From Bryopsis sp. KO-2023 (taxonomy: Eukaryota > Chlorophyta > Ulvophyceae > Bryopsidales > Bryopsidaceae), in the NCBI GenBank assembly GCA_030272585.1, contig BSYQ01000005.1:3558501-3622500 (forward strand): a stretch of 64,000 bases of DNA. The letters are read 5' to 3'. Below the pieces are notes generated by a model. It saw nothing but the letters and a program-made list of their open reading frames with translations. It was not told the DNA's origin and did no database searches. A program made the position numbers and the translations under genes. The number at the start of each line of letters is the position of its first letter. Within the stretch, counting starts at the first letter, position 1. Shown in pieces: positions 20,351-30,405 of the stretch.

Positions 20351-23169
20351 TTACAAATTACCTATTGCACCCAAATCAACTCTATCTTCCCCCCTGAATG
20401 CGTCGGCAAACCCTTCGTCGTCCAACCATTCCCCCGGGGTAATTCCCAAGTTAATACGTAACTTATTATAAAATTCATCAGACCGGTCTTCGACCCTCAA
20501 ACTCTCCCAGGTAAATTTGCCAGCACCGCAACCCCTAAGGTCCCCCAAGCGCGGAATTCCGACGTGCCCGACAGAGCAGACGATCAACAAGAAAACGATG
20601 TCCGACACATTAAACTGGCCAGGCTTTCTATCAGAGACTATAATCGACTTCGTCCCGATCTTGAACTTGGAATTCAATGGCAGAACTGGGATGTCCTTCA
20701 TCATAAACAGACGACGACCGTTGGTCGTGGCCTTGAAAAGTTTCTTTACGCTCTCGATGAAGACCCCGATCGTCAACGTACCAAAATCAAGAATTATTTC
20801 CGTAGTCGATTGCCTGAAACGAACCGAATTATCGCGAACAAATCGCGATTTCTGTGCAAACTTGCACGCATCAAACACCCCATCCAGATTGTTTGGAAGA
20901 ACAAGATCCTTCATCACCTCCTTAGAAGAGGGGACGGGCAGCGAAAGCCCCATAATCCCCGTCCCCGTCACCGAAGTCGTCCCCGTCCCACTTGGCCCTC
21001 CTCCATCCCGAAACAAATGCTTGCCGAATTTCGCCAGAAGGGTTCGGTTTCCGAGCAGCACGTGTTTTTGGATCAATCCAAAAAGCCAGAACGAGATGGC
21101 CTTTCGAACAGATTCCTCGGAGACGATTGCAGGTGGGGTTTCATCAAGAGGTTTCGATACACAATGCTCCATGCAGTGTATCAAAAGCGCCAGTTGAAGA
21201 ATAGCTCCCTGGCCTTTACTCAGCTCGCCGACCTCCGCTGCATGCCCAGAGTTCATCCCGACCGCCACCTCATGAAGAATCCAGTCGAAACTGTTACAGT
21301 ACAACCGAAAGGCCTCGGGAGACAGGCACAAACGCTTCGGGTGTACATTCATGCAGTCGACGGTCCCACGGGTGTGAGTGTAACCCCACATCTGCGCAAG
21401 TATACGCAGCAACCTCCGTTGGGGGAAACTCAGAGATGGCTTCCCGTTTGCCGGATCCCTTCTTTCCCATCCGTCCCTTCTATCCTCCTTGACTTCAACT
21501 CCAAGAGCGTGCACGACTTCCCTCTTCCCTCCTCCTTCTTTGCTGGCGTAGACAGTGGGGGTAGCGCAGTCAGCTGACTTCAAAAATTCGCTCCACTCGC
21601 ATGCGGACGCATACGTATCTTCGATCTTCTTGACGAAGTCTTCCTTCTCCTTTTCGCTCCCCACCAAGCAGTATTTGCGACTTTTATCGCAGTCGTCATC
21701 TAGAGCAGCCGTCGCCTTCGCCACAAGAGACCTCACGGATATAGAAGTCCTAGCCATACATGTCACGGATATTTTGTTGCCGAGGCCGCTGTCCAGTTCC
21801 CCACGTAGAAAGGCCATGGCCTTTTCGGGCTGGCAAAAACTAACTAGGCAGAAATACGAGGAGTCGAGACCCCGCCACAAACCATTTGTGACGGTGCCCC
21901 GGTCCAGTCCCCCACCCTCACGCAACTGCAGGAGCCCGCTGACCTCCGTCCCCCGCTGCATGAGCTCGAGGCGGTGGAACATCTCGTCCTTGTAGTCAAC
22001 AACTGAATGTTCGAAGGAACACATGAGCTCTTCCCCCAGGGACTCCCAAGTAGTATGCGCAGAAAGGCATCTGGACGAGAAGAAAATAACAATTAGTATA
22101 CACGGAAACGGACAGTACAAGCAGACGAAACACAAAAACATAATTGTGCACGGATACGGACAGTCCAAGCAGACGAAAACCCAGAACTCAACCTGATTCT
22201 CATGGAGGGCTTGAAGCTTTGACGGGCATCAGATTCCACATCTACTCTCGCCTTCTTCCCCGAACTTTCCTCCTCCTTAACGACGCGGTACCCTGAGGCC
22301 TCACCGTATGCGACAGAATTCATCCATGCCTCCAACATCCTCAAGACAGGAGCAAAAAACTTGTGTACCCCCGACTTATTGCTACCAGATGGAGCCAAGG
22401 TCCACGACCACCACAAGGACGAAACTTCAAACGAGGAGAGAGGACCGGAGCGGGATGGGACGACGGTCAAGTTAGGCCCTAAGGCAAAAGACGATATAGA
22501 GAAGAAACTACCCGCCATCGCCGGCCAGTTTGAACCGACATCCTCAGCAACATGGACAAGAAAACCACCAAGGACCGGTCCCAGCATATCGTACGCGTCG
22601 ACTTCACCTACACCCTCCGAGTCTCCGCATAGAAACCTCATAACCAGTTTCTGTCGCAGGTTGAAATTCTCCGACAGCCGCTTCCACGACGGGATACGAG
22701 ACGAAAAACCGATCGCGTCCCCTGTGCCCCCCATGACGTCGTCGTGGTTTAAACGACCAGCAAGGCAACCAGGAAACATTTTCTTCAACAACGCGTCCCT
22801 CTCCTCGATGGACATAGTCATGATATTCTCGGATATTTCTTCGTCCTTAAGCACCTCCTCTTCCGGTGCTTGTCCGTCCTCTTCCGGTGCTTGTCCGTCC
22901 TCGTCGGGTGCTTCAGTGGTGACATGCACGGATAACCCTGCATGATCTGAGTGGACTTCGTCCAAGCCTTCTTCGTAAACAGGATTATCTACCATTGAGG
23001 GCGCTTGAACCGCGGGGGGAACAAGGGAAGGGGCTTCAGAGTCCATAACAAAAGAGAGATTGTTCTTCTCTTCGAGATAGACGCACGTTATATACTCACG
23101 TTTCGTACCGCGTATATGATCCGCGTATACGATATCACATTCACGCTTATTCACAGATGGACCTGCCAT
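20351..23169 (-). CDS. DUF3987-like protein
   Basis: Two exons: 22193-23169 and 20351-22070, joined in phase, 898 residues from MAGPSVNKREC. The N-terminal third is acidic with an EDGQAPEEDGQAPEE repeat. A segment near residue 260-290 reads FEVSSLWWSWTLAPSGSNKS, resembling the P-loop-like SGSxKS step of DUF3987 proteins. Further on, LSPEAFRLYCNSFDWILHEV, then KGQGAILQLALLIHCMEH and a following helical segment, resemble the DUF3987 C-terminal helical part (S/A-lid helices with 'RLAL-LH'). DUF3987 proteins are associated with replication or primase-like genes in phages and mobile elements. The assignment is by motif only. The last 130 residues have no match I know. The gene lies just beyond the transposase and its second repeat array, and its upstream region is a minisatellite. 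Confidence 0.55.
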
Positions 23170-23204
23170 GACGATAAAACTATCCACTCCCTCCGCGTGA
23201 ACAT

Positions 23205-24250
23205 GTTTGGTTGGGGTACGGGTGGGGGAGGAGGGGGGCACGCGTACAGACGGGTGAACGGGGACGTGGGTGTCCTCGGCGATATCAACGAGTTTTCGAA
23301 CGGAGGCAGGGAGGAGGTTTGGTTGGGGTACGGGTGGGGGAGGAGGGGAGCACGCGTACAGACGGGTGAACGGGGACGTGGGTGTCCTCGACGATATCAA
23401 CAAGTTTTCGCACGGAGACAGTGAAGAAAAGGTTTGGTTGGGGCACGGGTGGGGGAGGAGGGGGGCACGCGTACAGACGGGTAAACGGGGGGTGAAGGGG
23501 GCACGCGTACAGAGGGGAGAACGGGGGAACGTGGGTGTGTGTCCTCGACAATATCAACAAGTTTTCGCACGGAGGCAGGGAGGAGGGGGGCACGCGTACA
23601 GACGGGTGAACGGGGACGTGGGTGTCCTCAACGATATCAACAAGTTTTCGCACGGAGGCAAGGAGGATGGGGGCACGCGTACAGACGGGTAAACGGGGAC
23701 GTCGGAGGCAGGGAGGAGGGGTGCACGCGTACGGGCGGGTAAACGGGGACGTGGGTGTCCTCGACGATATCAACAAGTTTTCTACCGGACGGGCGGGGAG
23801 GAGGGGGGCACGCGTACAGACGGGTAAACGGGGACGTGGGTGTCCTCAACGATATCAACAAGTTTTCGGACGGAGGCAAGGAGGATGGGGGCACGCGTAC
23901 AGACGGGTAAACGGGGACGTCGGAGGCAGGGAGGAGGGGGGCACGCGTACAGAGGGGTGAACGGGGGGACGTGGGTGTCCTCGACGATATCAACAAGTTT
24001 TCGAACGGAGGCAAGGAGGAGGGGGCACGCGTACAGACGGGTAAACGGGGACGTCGGAGGCAGGGAGGAGGGGGGACGTGGGTGTCCTCGACGATATCAA
24101 CAAGTTTTCGAACGGAGGCAGGGAGGAGGGGGGCACGCGTACAGACGGGTAAACGGGGACGTCGGAGGCAGGGAGGAGGGGGGCACGCGTACAGAGGGGT
24201 GAACGGGGGGACGTGGGTGTCCTCGACGATATCAACAAGTTTTCGCACGG
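23205..24250. repeat. minisatellite upstream of the DUF3987-like gene
   Basis: About ten irregular units built from CACGCGTACAGACGGGTGAA, GACGTGGGTGTCCTCGACGA and TATCAACAAGTTTTCG segments separated by GGAGGCAGGGAGGAGG. Unit length varies by loss or gain of these blocks. Its open frames on both strands are repeat artefacts. It begins about 40 bp upstream of the ATG of the minus-strand gene. Confidence 0.9.
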
Positions 24251-24334
24251 GATGGGATAGGAACTAATTTAGGTCTAGAATGAGTCTATGTAATGAGGCA
24301 AATCTTTTCTGGCGAACAACGGGCGCCTTGGTTG

Positions 24335-24503
24335 CACCTAAACGGAGTGACGGACGGACGTATCCACGGGGATCGAAACTCCCATGTCTCGGACCTTACC
24401 GGCGTGGGTGCCAGTTTCGATGCCCGTCCGTCCGTCAGTCCGTTGAATGATGATGTGTTCTAGCTTGCTGAGGCCGCACCTAAACGGACTGACGGACAGA
24501 CGG
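24335..24503. repeat. large imperfect hairpin plus a third copy of the arm
   Basis: Arms 24341-24360 and 24425-24444 are complementary with one mismatch in 20. An inner pair (ATCGAAACT at 24372, AGTTTCGAT at 24413) extends the fold. A direct copy of the left arm (GCACCTAAACGGACTGACGG) follows at 24476-24503. Confidence 0.85.
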
Positions 24504-24779
24504 AACATCAGAACATCGAAACATCACAAACTCGCCAAGCTGAGACGTGCGGACGGATATATATATATCACTACATACTTTGGGAGGATGTTCAGGTTCG
24601 TTGGTGAACGATGATGAGGCGTATGTAGGCATATACATACATACAGATAGATGGAGATGATGAGACGAGATCAAGATAGTCAGTCGCCACACGGGTTGCA
24701 CGTATCCAGAACACCCGACTGCTGCAACAAAACCAATCTGCGACGGGTATTGACCCCGCGGGGGGGCGTGCTTTCCGGC
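24504..24779. other. no gene recognised
   Basis: An alternating TA tract occurs near 24558-24567 and short ATACATAC-type repeats near 24632. No coding frame is supported. Confidence 0.4.
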
Positions 24780-24810
24780 GGTTAACGGGCGCCTACGGCG
24801 CCCGTTAACC
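24780..24810. repeat. perfect 14-bp stem, 3-nt loop hairpin
   Basis: GGTTAACGGGCGCC (24780-24793), loop TAC, GGCGCCCGTTAACC (24797-24810). The stem is very stable because its inner half is GC-rich. It resembles a factor-independent terminator or cruciform but lacks a following T-run on either strand. Confidence 0.95.
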
Positions 24811-25274
24811 CCTCTTGTATGTTGGGGGGGGGCGGGGGGAGAGAAAGATTCCTGTATATGTTTGAATACCTGTGAGCCACAGGTTTGGTTTGATCTTGAG
24901 GGAAAGGGGGCGTGTAGCTGGTAGGGTTCTGTACAGAGGAAAAATATAGATCTTGAAAACGATGTTACAACCAAACCATCCTAGGTTAAAGAAAAACGAC
25001 CTCAGAGTGTCTCTGTCCAACGATATTCCGACAAAAAGAGCTACAGAATAAGAAATACAAACAAAGATACCCTACCAAGTTATAGTTCGAACGGATCCCA
25101 TACACTTGCGGCCTCTGTTGCGGAAAAAAGTACATACACTGAAAAAAAGCCGAAAAAGCTCCAGAGAAAACCCCCAACATGTCCCCCTTGTTGAAAAGCA
25201 ACGAAAAAAGAACAAAAAAAAACCCTCAGGTCAATCCGCCCGCCCTTAGGGAAACAATCAATCATCCTCACTCA
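24811..25274. other. no gene recognised
   Basis: AT-rich sequence with an interrupted G-run at 24823-24839. It is the 3' flank of the minus-strand amidase-like gene. Confidence 0.4.
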
Positions 25275-25853
25275 TTACGGTTGGGCGAGAAAATGCCCGG
25301 CTGCGTGCTGCGAGAAATACTCATCGACCCCCGAACCGATGGCTCGAGCGATTTCTCTGATTGTGCTAATCTTCCCCAGCTGTTCGCTGTCGCGAAGGCT
25401 GCTGACGAACCCTGGACAAATCAATATCGCAGGCATGTGGGTGTGCTCGAGAACGTAGTAGTCACCACTCTTCACCCCCCTGTTTCTGAAGCCAGTCGTC
25501 CCGACGACCGCCGCCAACACGGCCTCAGCGCACCGCCCAGCCGCCTCCCCCTCCGTTCCATGCACGAAGACTTCGGCGCCGTGGCCAGTAGGAAACGCAG
25601 CGTTGTAATGGATACTGACGTAGAGATCGACCCCCAGCTCGTTGGCCAAGCCTACCCTCTGAATCAGAGGAATGAAGACGTCCGTGGTGCGCGTCATAGC
25701 AACGTTGTATCCTTTCTCCTGCAGATAGTCAGCGACCATCAAGCCTGTGGAAAGGTTGAGACCTTTCGTCGTCAGACCGTTGGCCACGGCTCCTGGACGG
25801 GAGCCGCCCCACCCCGGGTCGAGCATGATCCTCCTCTCATTCTGCCAGCACAC
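25275..25853 (-). CDS. N-acetylmuramoyl-L-alanine amidase-like protein (Amidase_3), active site lost
   Basis: Intronless ORF of about 190 residues covering the whole Amidase_3 fold: LDPGWGGSRPGA, then NGLTTKGLNLS, MTRTTDVFIPLIQRVGLAN, LYVSIHYNA, GAEVFVHG, RNRGVK, YVLEHTHMPAILICPGF. The family normally binds zinc through His in DPGHGG, Glu in GLxEK and His in SIHxN, and uses a Glu in the LxExGF motif. Here these are Trp, Thr, His (kept) and Cys. The fold seems preserved while catalysis is unlikely, suggesting a binding protein or a decaying gene. The family is bacterial and phage, so transfer is likely. The true start is unclear: the open frame begins without an in-frame ATG before residue 10. 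A signal-peptide-like stretch (MVVLTVICVLA) lies immediately upstream in another frame, as if one indel had split the gene. Confidence 0.75.
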   Translation of the reverse strand: MCWQNERRIMLDPGWGGSRPGAVANGLTTKGLNLSTGLMVADYLQEKGYNVAMTRTTDVFIPLIQRVGLANELGVDLYVSIHYNAAFPTGHGAEVFVHGTEGEAAGRCAEAVLAAVVGTTGFRNRGVKSGDYYVLEHTHMPAILICPGFVSSLRDSEQLGKISTIREIARAIGSGVDEYFSQHAAGHFLAQP

Positions 25854-27324
25854 AGATCACCGTCAGCACAACCATCCACAGACATTTCACCAGAGAACTT
25901 GGACTCTACACTTTACCAGGCTGCCGTACAGAGTGTTCGAAGAAAACAGTGATCATGGCTGGACAACCGCGAGCTCTAGGTGAGCACACCCACCCCTCTC
26001 AGCTGGGGGCTTACCATGCTTTCAGAAGAGCTCCACCTCCCTGTACATTGAACATCCCACTATCATTCCAGAAGGCATAAGCGGGGCGCGAGATGTCGCA
26101 ACCGGAACCCCCGTGACGACTAGGGTAATGAAAAGAGGCAGAACGGTTTCTAGGGGAAGCGAACGAGCTGAACTACCTGGTGCGGACAACGATTAGTGGC
26201 GGCGGGAACAAATGCGGCCAGAGCGCCTCGATTTCCAAGACGTTAGGAATCGTTTCTGGGTTTGAAACACGGTGGCTTTGACGGAGGGTGAAGGAAGAAC
26301 GTGCTTTCTCAAACCGCTTCTCAGACTTATCGACGACACGTGGGCGTTGATGCATTCTGTCTGTTTCATTTGCGTCTGGCTGTCACTTCTTTTTGGTCGT
26401 TTATTGATGAGTTGATCGTTCCGTTTACGTGTTGGACACGGTTCGTCTCTGGCACGGAAAAAACTAAATTTTCCAGACGAACGTCGAAAAAATCCATACG
26501 TTGGTCATAAGCGCCATGTCTGTCATGTCTCGCACCCACCAGAGACGGACTCGTCAATTTAATCTGAGTCGTCTTTAAGACAAACGCCAGCGGAGCGTCA
26601 GCCTCACCTCACGTGAGCCACCTGAGCGTCCATTCGAACAGAAAACAAACAAAACTTTTGAATTGAATCTCTTATGTCGAAAACGATTCCCCTTCACAGT
26701 GTAATTTCACGTTTTTCTGTTCGTTTGTTTGTTTGAAAACGAATGGAGGTGTCTGTGTCTGATCTGCGCCGGTCCACACCGTTCCTTCCTTCCTGGCTTG
26801 TGCCCCCAGTGGGGCGGTTTCCTTGGAGGGATCTTTAGGTAACCGATAGTGTTTCATGAAGTAATTGTGTAATTATTATTATTGTGTAATTGTGTTATGT
26901 TATGTTTCATGAAGTACAAACAAACAAACAAACATCATGAAGTACACGTGAGTGGGACTTTGTAACGAGCTTCGATGCCTCCTTTGCCTCTCAACAGTAA
27001 CCTTAAGAAGCTACAGGTTTTTTAATTCTAATCTTTGTTCGTTTATCTGTTTTTACGTCCCTGGTGAGCTCAGCAACCACAAAAGTCATTCCAAATCAAA
27101 ACCACCATGTTTTTCCACAAATTCATTATGCTGATTCGACATGATTCATGAAATCCCAGTTTTCAGCATTTTCCAGCATTATTCTCTGTAGGAATTTCTT
27201 TTGGCCAAAACATGAATGTCTTTCGACGAAGAAAGGGTCTGCATTCGAAAGCCTTATAAAACTCGCAGTAGAACATCATGTATACGACCTAAAAGTTGCC
27301 ACTTTCCATTTCGATATATAGTAT
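25854..27324. other. no gene recognised
   Basis: Short frames only. Low-complexity AATTATT and CAAACAAACAAA tracts lie at about 26870-26932. The right arm of the inverted duplication starts at the end. Confidence 0.45.
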
Positions 27325-28640
27325 TAACATGAATTCTTACAAACCGCTTTCGCCCATCTTTTCACACCGTCACAAAAATCATTTGAGTTGTGGCCGGTGC
27401 TAACAATTTGATCACAATACACAGAATTCAAGTGGAGCCAATGGTGCTCCATAATTAACAGTCAGAAACCAAAAATGCTGCAGCAACACGTATTTCGCAA
27501 AACTGAGTTCGAAAACGTTGCTGCCCTAAGGACAATGCGGCCCCTTTATTCTGCAAAGTCAAAATTGATAGGTAAAAAAAGTGGCAGAACGCCATCTGCA
27601 CCCAAAGCTCACGAGGTTAAAAAAAAAAGTGGGACAAAAGTGGCCACAACAAATGATTGAATCAAGCACGCGATGCTCGACGACTACCCATTTTCGACCA
27701 ACGCCGACCAAGCCTGGATCTCGGCAGAGTGGTGAGGAATTAGAAGCCCCTCTTGTAGTGTCTGCGTCTTCCACCTCCTCCGCCGCCACCACCGCCACCT
27801 CCGCCACCTCCACCGCCGCCACCACCGCCACCTCCACCGCCGCCACCACCGCCACCTCCACCGCCGCCACCACCGCCACCTCCACCGCCGCCACCACCGC
27901 CACCTCCTCCGCCACCACCTCCACCGCCGCCACCACCACCACCGCCACCTCCACCACCACCACCGCCGCCGCCTCCACCACCGCCGCCGCCTCCACCACC
28001 GCCGCCGCCTCCTCCAGTTTTGCGTCTTCTTCTCCACAGGAGCTCACGATCTGGAATTCGCAGTCTCAAAGTCAGTGATGGTGGTGTATAACAAACAGAC
28101 ACTCGAGCAGGATAGCGGTACTCACTTGGCAAGGTCTCTGCCTCGCGGAGCAAAGTGCGGAAACGGGGTCCATCCAACTGCAAATCTGCACACGCAGAAC
28201 ACCGTCTCAGAGAAAAATCAAGATGACAGGACGCGTCGCGTTTAGGTCAACAAGGAGCGACAAGGGCATTCCAATGGGGCACCTGTGGTTCGCTCCTGAT
28301 CGACGACATCAACTGCACACGCAGTTCCGACCAACCCCAGCAAAGCCAGGGCGGCCATGAACTTGAACGACGCCATCGAGATCACTCCCTTTCCCAGCTC
28401 AAGAAGATGCAAACAGGAAAACTGAGAAAAAGCAAAGCTTGATTCGAATCAGTGCTGTGTGGTTTGTGTGTGCTGGGTTTGGGTTTTATGGCAGGACGGT
28501 GCTCACACGAGACGTGACGTTTCCTGCCCCAACCGAAACCTTGGCTGGTTTTGAGTCGCGTCGACGTACTTCAGGTGGATGGCACTTGGGGGCCAAAGCA
28601 CCAGCCCTAAAACATCGGACCAGAAGACATCACTTGCCTT
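27325..28640 (-). repeat. right arm of large inverted duplication
   Basis: Reverse-complement counterpart of 1290-2570. It carries the second polyglycine gene and the same flanks. About 24.8 kb separates the two arms, and that interval contains the mobile region. Confidence 0.85.
27740..28376 (-). CDS. small secreted polyglycine protein (copy 2)
   Basis: Three exons: 28283-28376, 28126-28185 and 27740-28050, 154 residues. Signal peptide MASFKFMAALALLGLVGTACA, then a short charged segment, WRRRRKT, 82 glycines and the tail RRRHYKRGF. Relative to copy 1 it has one Val-to-Met change in the signal peptide, loses one codon in exon 2, has a longer glycine tract and reads past the point where copy 1 stops. 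All splice sites are conserved, and length changes are multiples of three. This argues for selection on the reading frame, at least until recently. Function is unknown; an extracellular structural role is a guess from composition. Confidence 0.65.
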
Positions 28641-30405
28641 GGACGAATGTGTGGTCGGCTCTATAGACCAAAACATCGTTTCTTTGACGTTTCAGACGAG
28701 ATTCGTTTCGACCAGCGCACGAATGCCTGCGCGGTGCAAATAGAATGTTCTTATTTGTTTCCGCTTCGTCCAATGCTGCAGAGGTTAAGGGTTGGGGAAG
28801 TTGAAAGATTTCGAAAAATATGTCCAGTTTAATAATTCCTGAAAAAGGGCGATGCTGTATTGTTTTGTTTTGTTTCGGTTTCTTTTGTCAGTGTCTTTCC
28901 AAGAAAGGGGGTGAGGGAAAATTGGTAAAGTGCAGCCACCTTGAAACAAAAGAGGAAATACATATTGAAGAACTGTTTTTTTGTATATTTTTCGGAATTT
29001 GTGTATTTGAAAAATTGTGTCGAGTTATTAGACCTTATTAGACTAATCACAGAGAACTAATTGTGATATGTAAAACATATATGTTTGTCATATTTTCATT
29101 TCCCTCGATTCATTCAATATGATTTTTTTTTCAAATTCCAAACCTTTTTCTAAACTTAAAAAAAAATCATGTCGAATAGCCGGACAGAACCATCAATCGC
29201 ATGAGATGAACATTGAAAGGAAAAGTCGATTGATTGATTGATTGATATAATAAAGCTAGCTTTTGCACAGGCCTCTTAACAACCATCGACACCACAAGAT
29301 TTCACATTCAAACAAGCACAGTTTTCAAAAAGTGGTTTCAATACTATATCACGACAAATCCGATGCGGCACCGAAATGCATATCAATGCTAATGGTTCTC
29401 TTTTCTTTTTCAATTTTCAGTTTCCCCCCCCTCCAACAATTTTCACGATCTGGATGTTTTTTTCACTTCACTCATCCCCAAAACTAGTTCTGCTTTTAGA
29501 AGCAGCGTTGCCACCAAAGTTGACTTACAAAATGTTTCGTAGACCTCAGTTGAAACCCTCCTTTTCCCCGAAAAAAGTAAAATTCGATTGATAATATACT
29601 ATAGACACAAAAAATTGTTGGGAAAAAAAGAATCCCCACAGTGCCTGAAAGCGGGTTAAAAAAAAGAGTTTTACTATAGTTTCACAGTTCTGTTTTTTAA
29701 TAAATTCCTCCTCTACCCATTGCGTGCCATTAACTCTATTGAAGAATTGTGAGGTGAATTTCAGTATCTTGAGAAAATACTTTCCAAAAATATGACAAAT
29801 GTATGTATTTATTCACCAGAATTCAATTCCTGTAATATCCCTATTGCTCTTTTCTTATATTTTTTTCCCTCTTGTTTTTCTTCACTTTGAAAAGCCCATC
29901 ACTCACTTAAGTATTCACTGTTCAAAACTACTTCAATGTCCTTTTTCCCCTCCAAAAAAATTCACCTCCAATGTGAAATAATTTTCTATTAATAGCAATA
30001 TGGCTAATGAACCATGAATGCAATACTTTTTTTGTATCTGCTTTCATGTTTGATTTTAAATTTGATCCCAACAGAAACAATTTGGTTTTTGGAACAAAAA
30101 GACGGCTCTTAATTCAGTCCTGATGAAACATATCCATAAAAAGGAGAGTTTGGGACCTCCTGTAATTTTTTTTTCAGCAAGTTTTTCCTGCTGGAATTCT
30201 TTAAAAAAAAAAAAAAAATCTAAAAATTCTATTACTATATCTATATACTCTATTTGTAATAAAAATACTTCAAAATTCCCAAGTTTTTTTCTTATGGATT
30301 TTCCACCCACCAGTCCGCCCGCCACAATATCTGTAATAAATTCATCTAGATATATATTAGAAACAAAACAAAAGGAGTGGGAAAAAAAATTGAAAAAAAA
30401 GAATT
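28641..30405. other. AT-rich, no gene recognised
   Basis: Many poly(A)/poly(T) runs and a TTGATTGATTGATTGAT microsatellite near 29228-29246. No spliceable coding frames with protein-like composition were found. Confidence 0.5.

Noticed and set aside
20517-21577. Long plus-strand ORFs (226 and 337 codons)
   Set aside because: Antisense to the DUF3987-like gene, whose frame has recognisable motifs and a phase-correct intron.
23270-24267. Arg/Gly-rich and Pro/Arg-rich ORFs on both strands
   Set aside because: Readings of the minisatellite in several frames with repeat-length periodicity and no independent support.
24780-24810. Bacterial-style intrinsic terminator
   Set aside because: No T-run follows the stem on either strand and the neighbouring genes are eukaryotic in structure.
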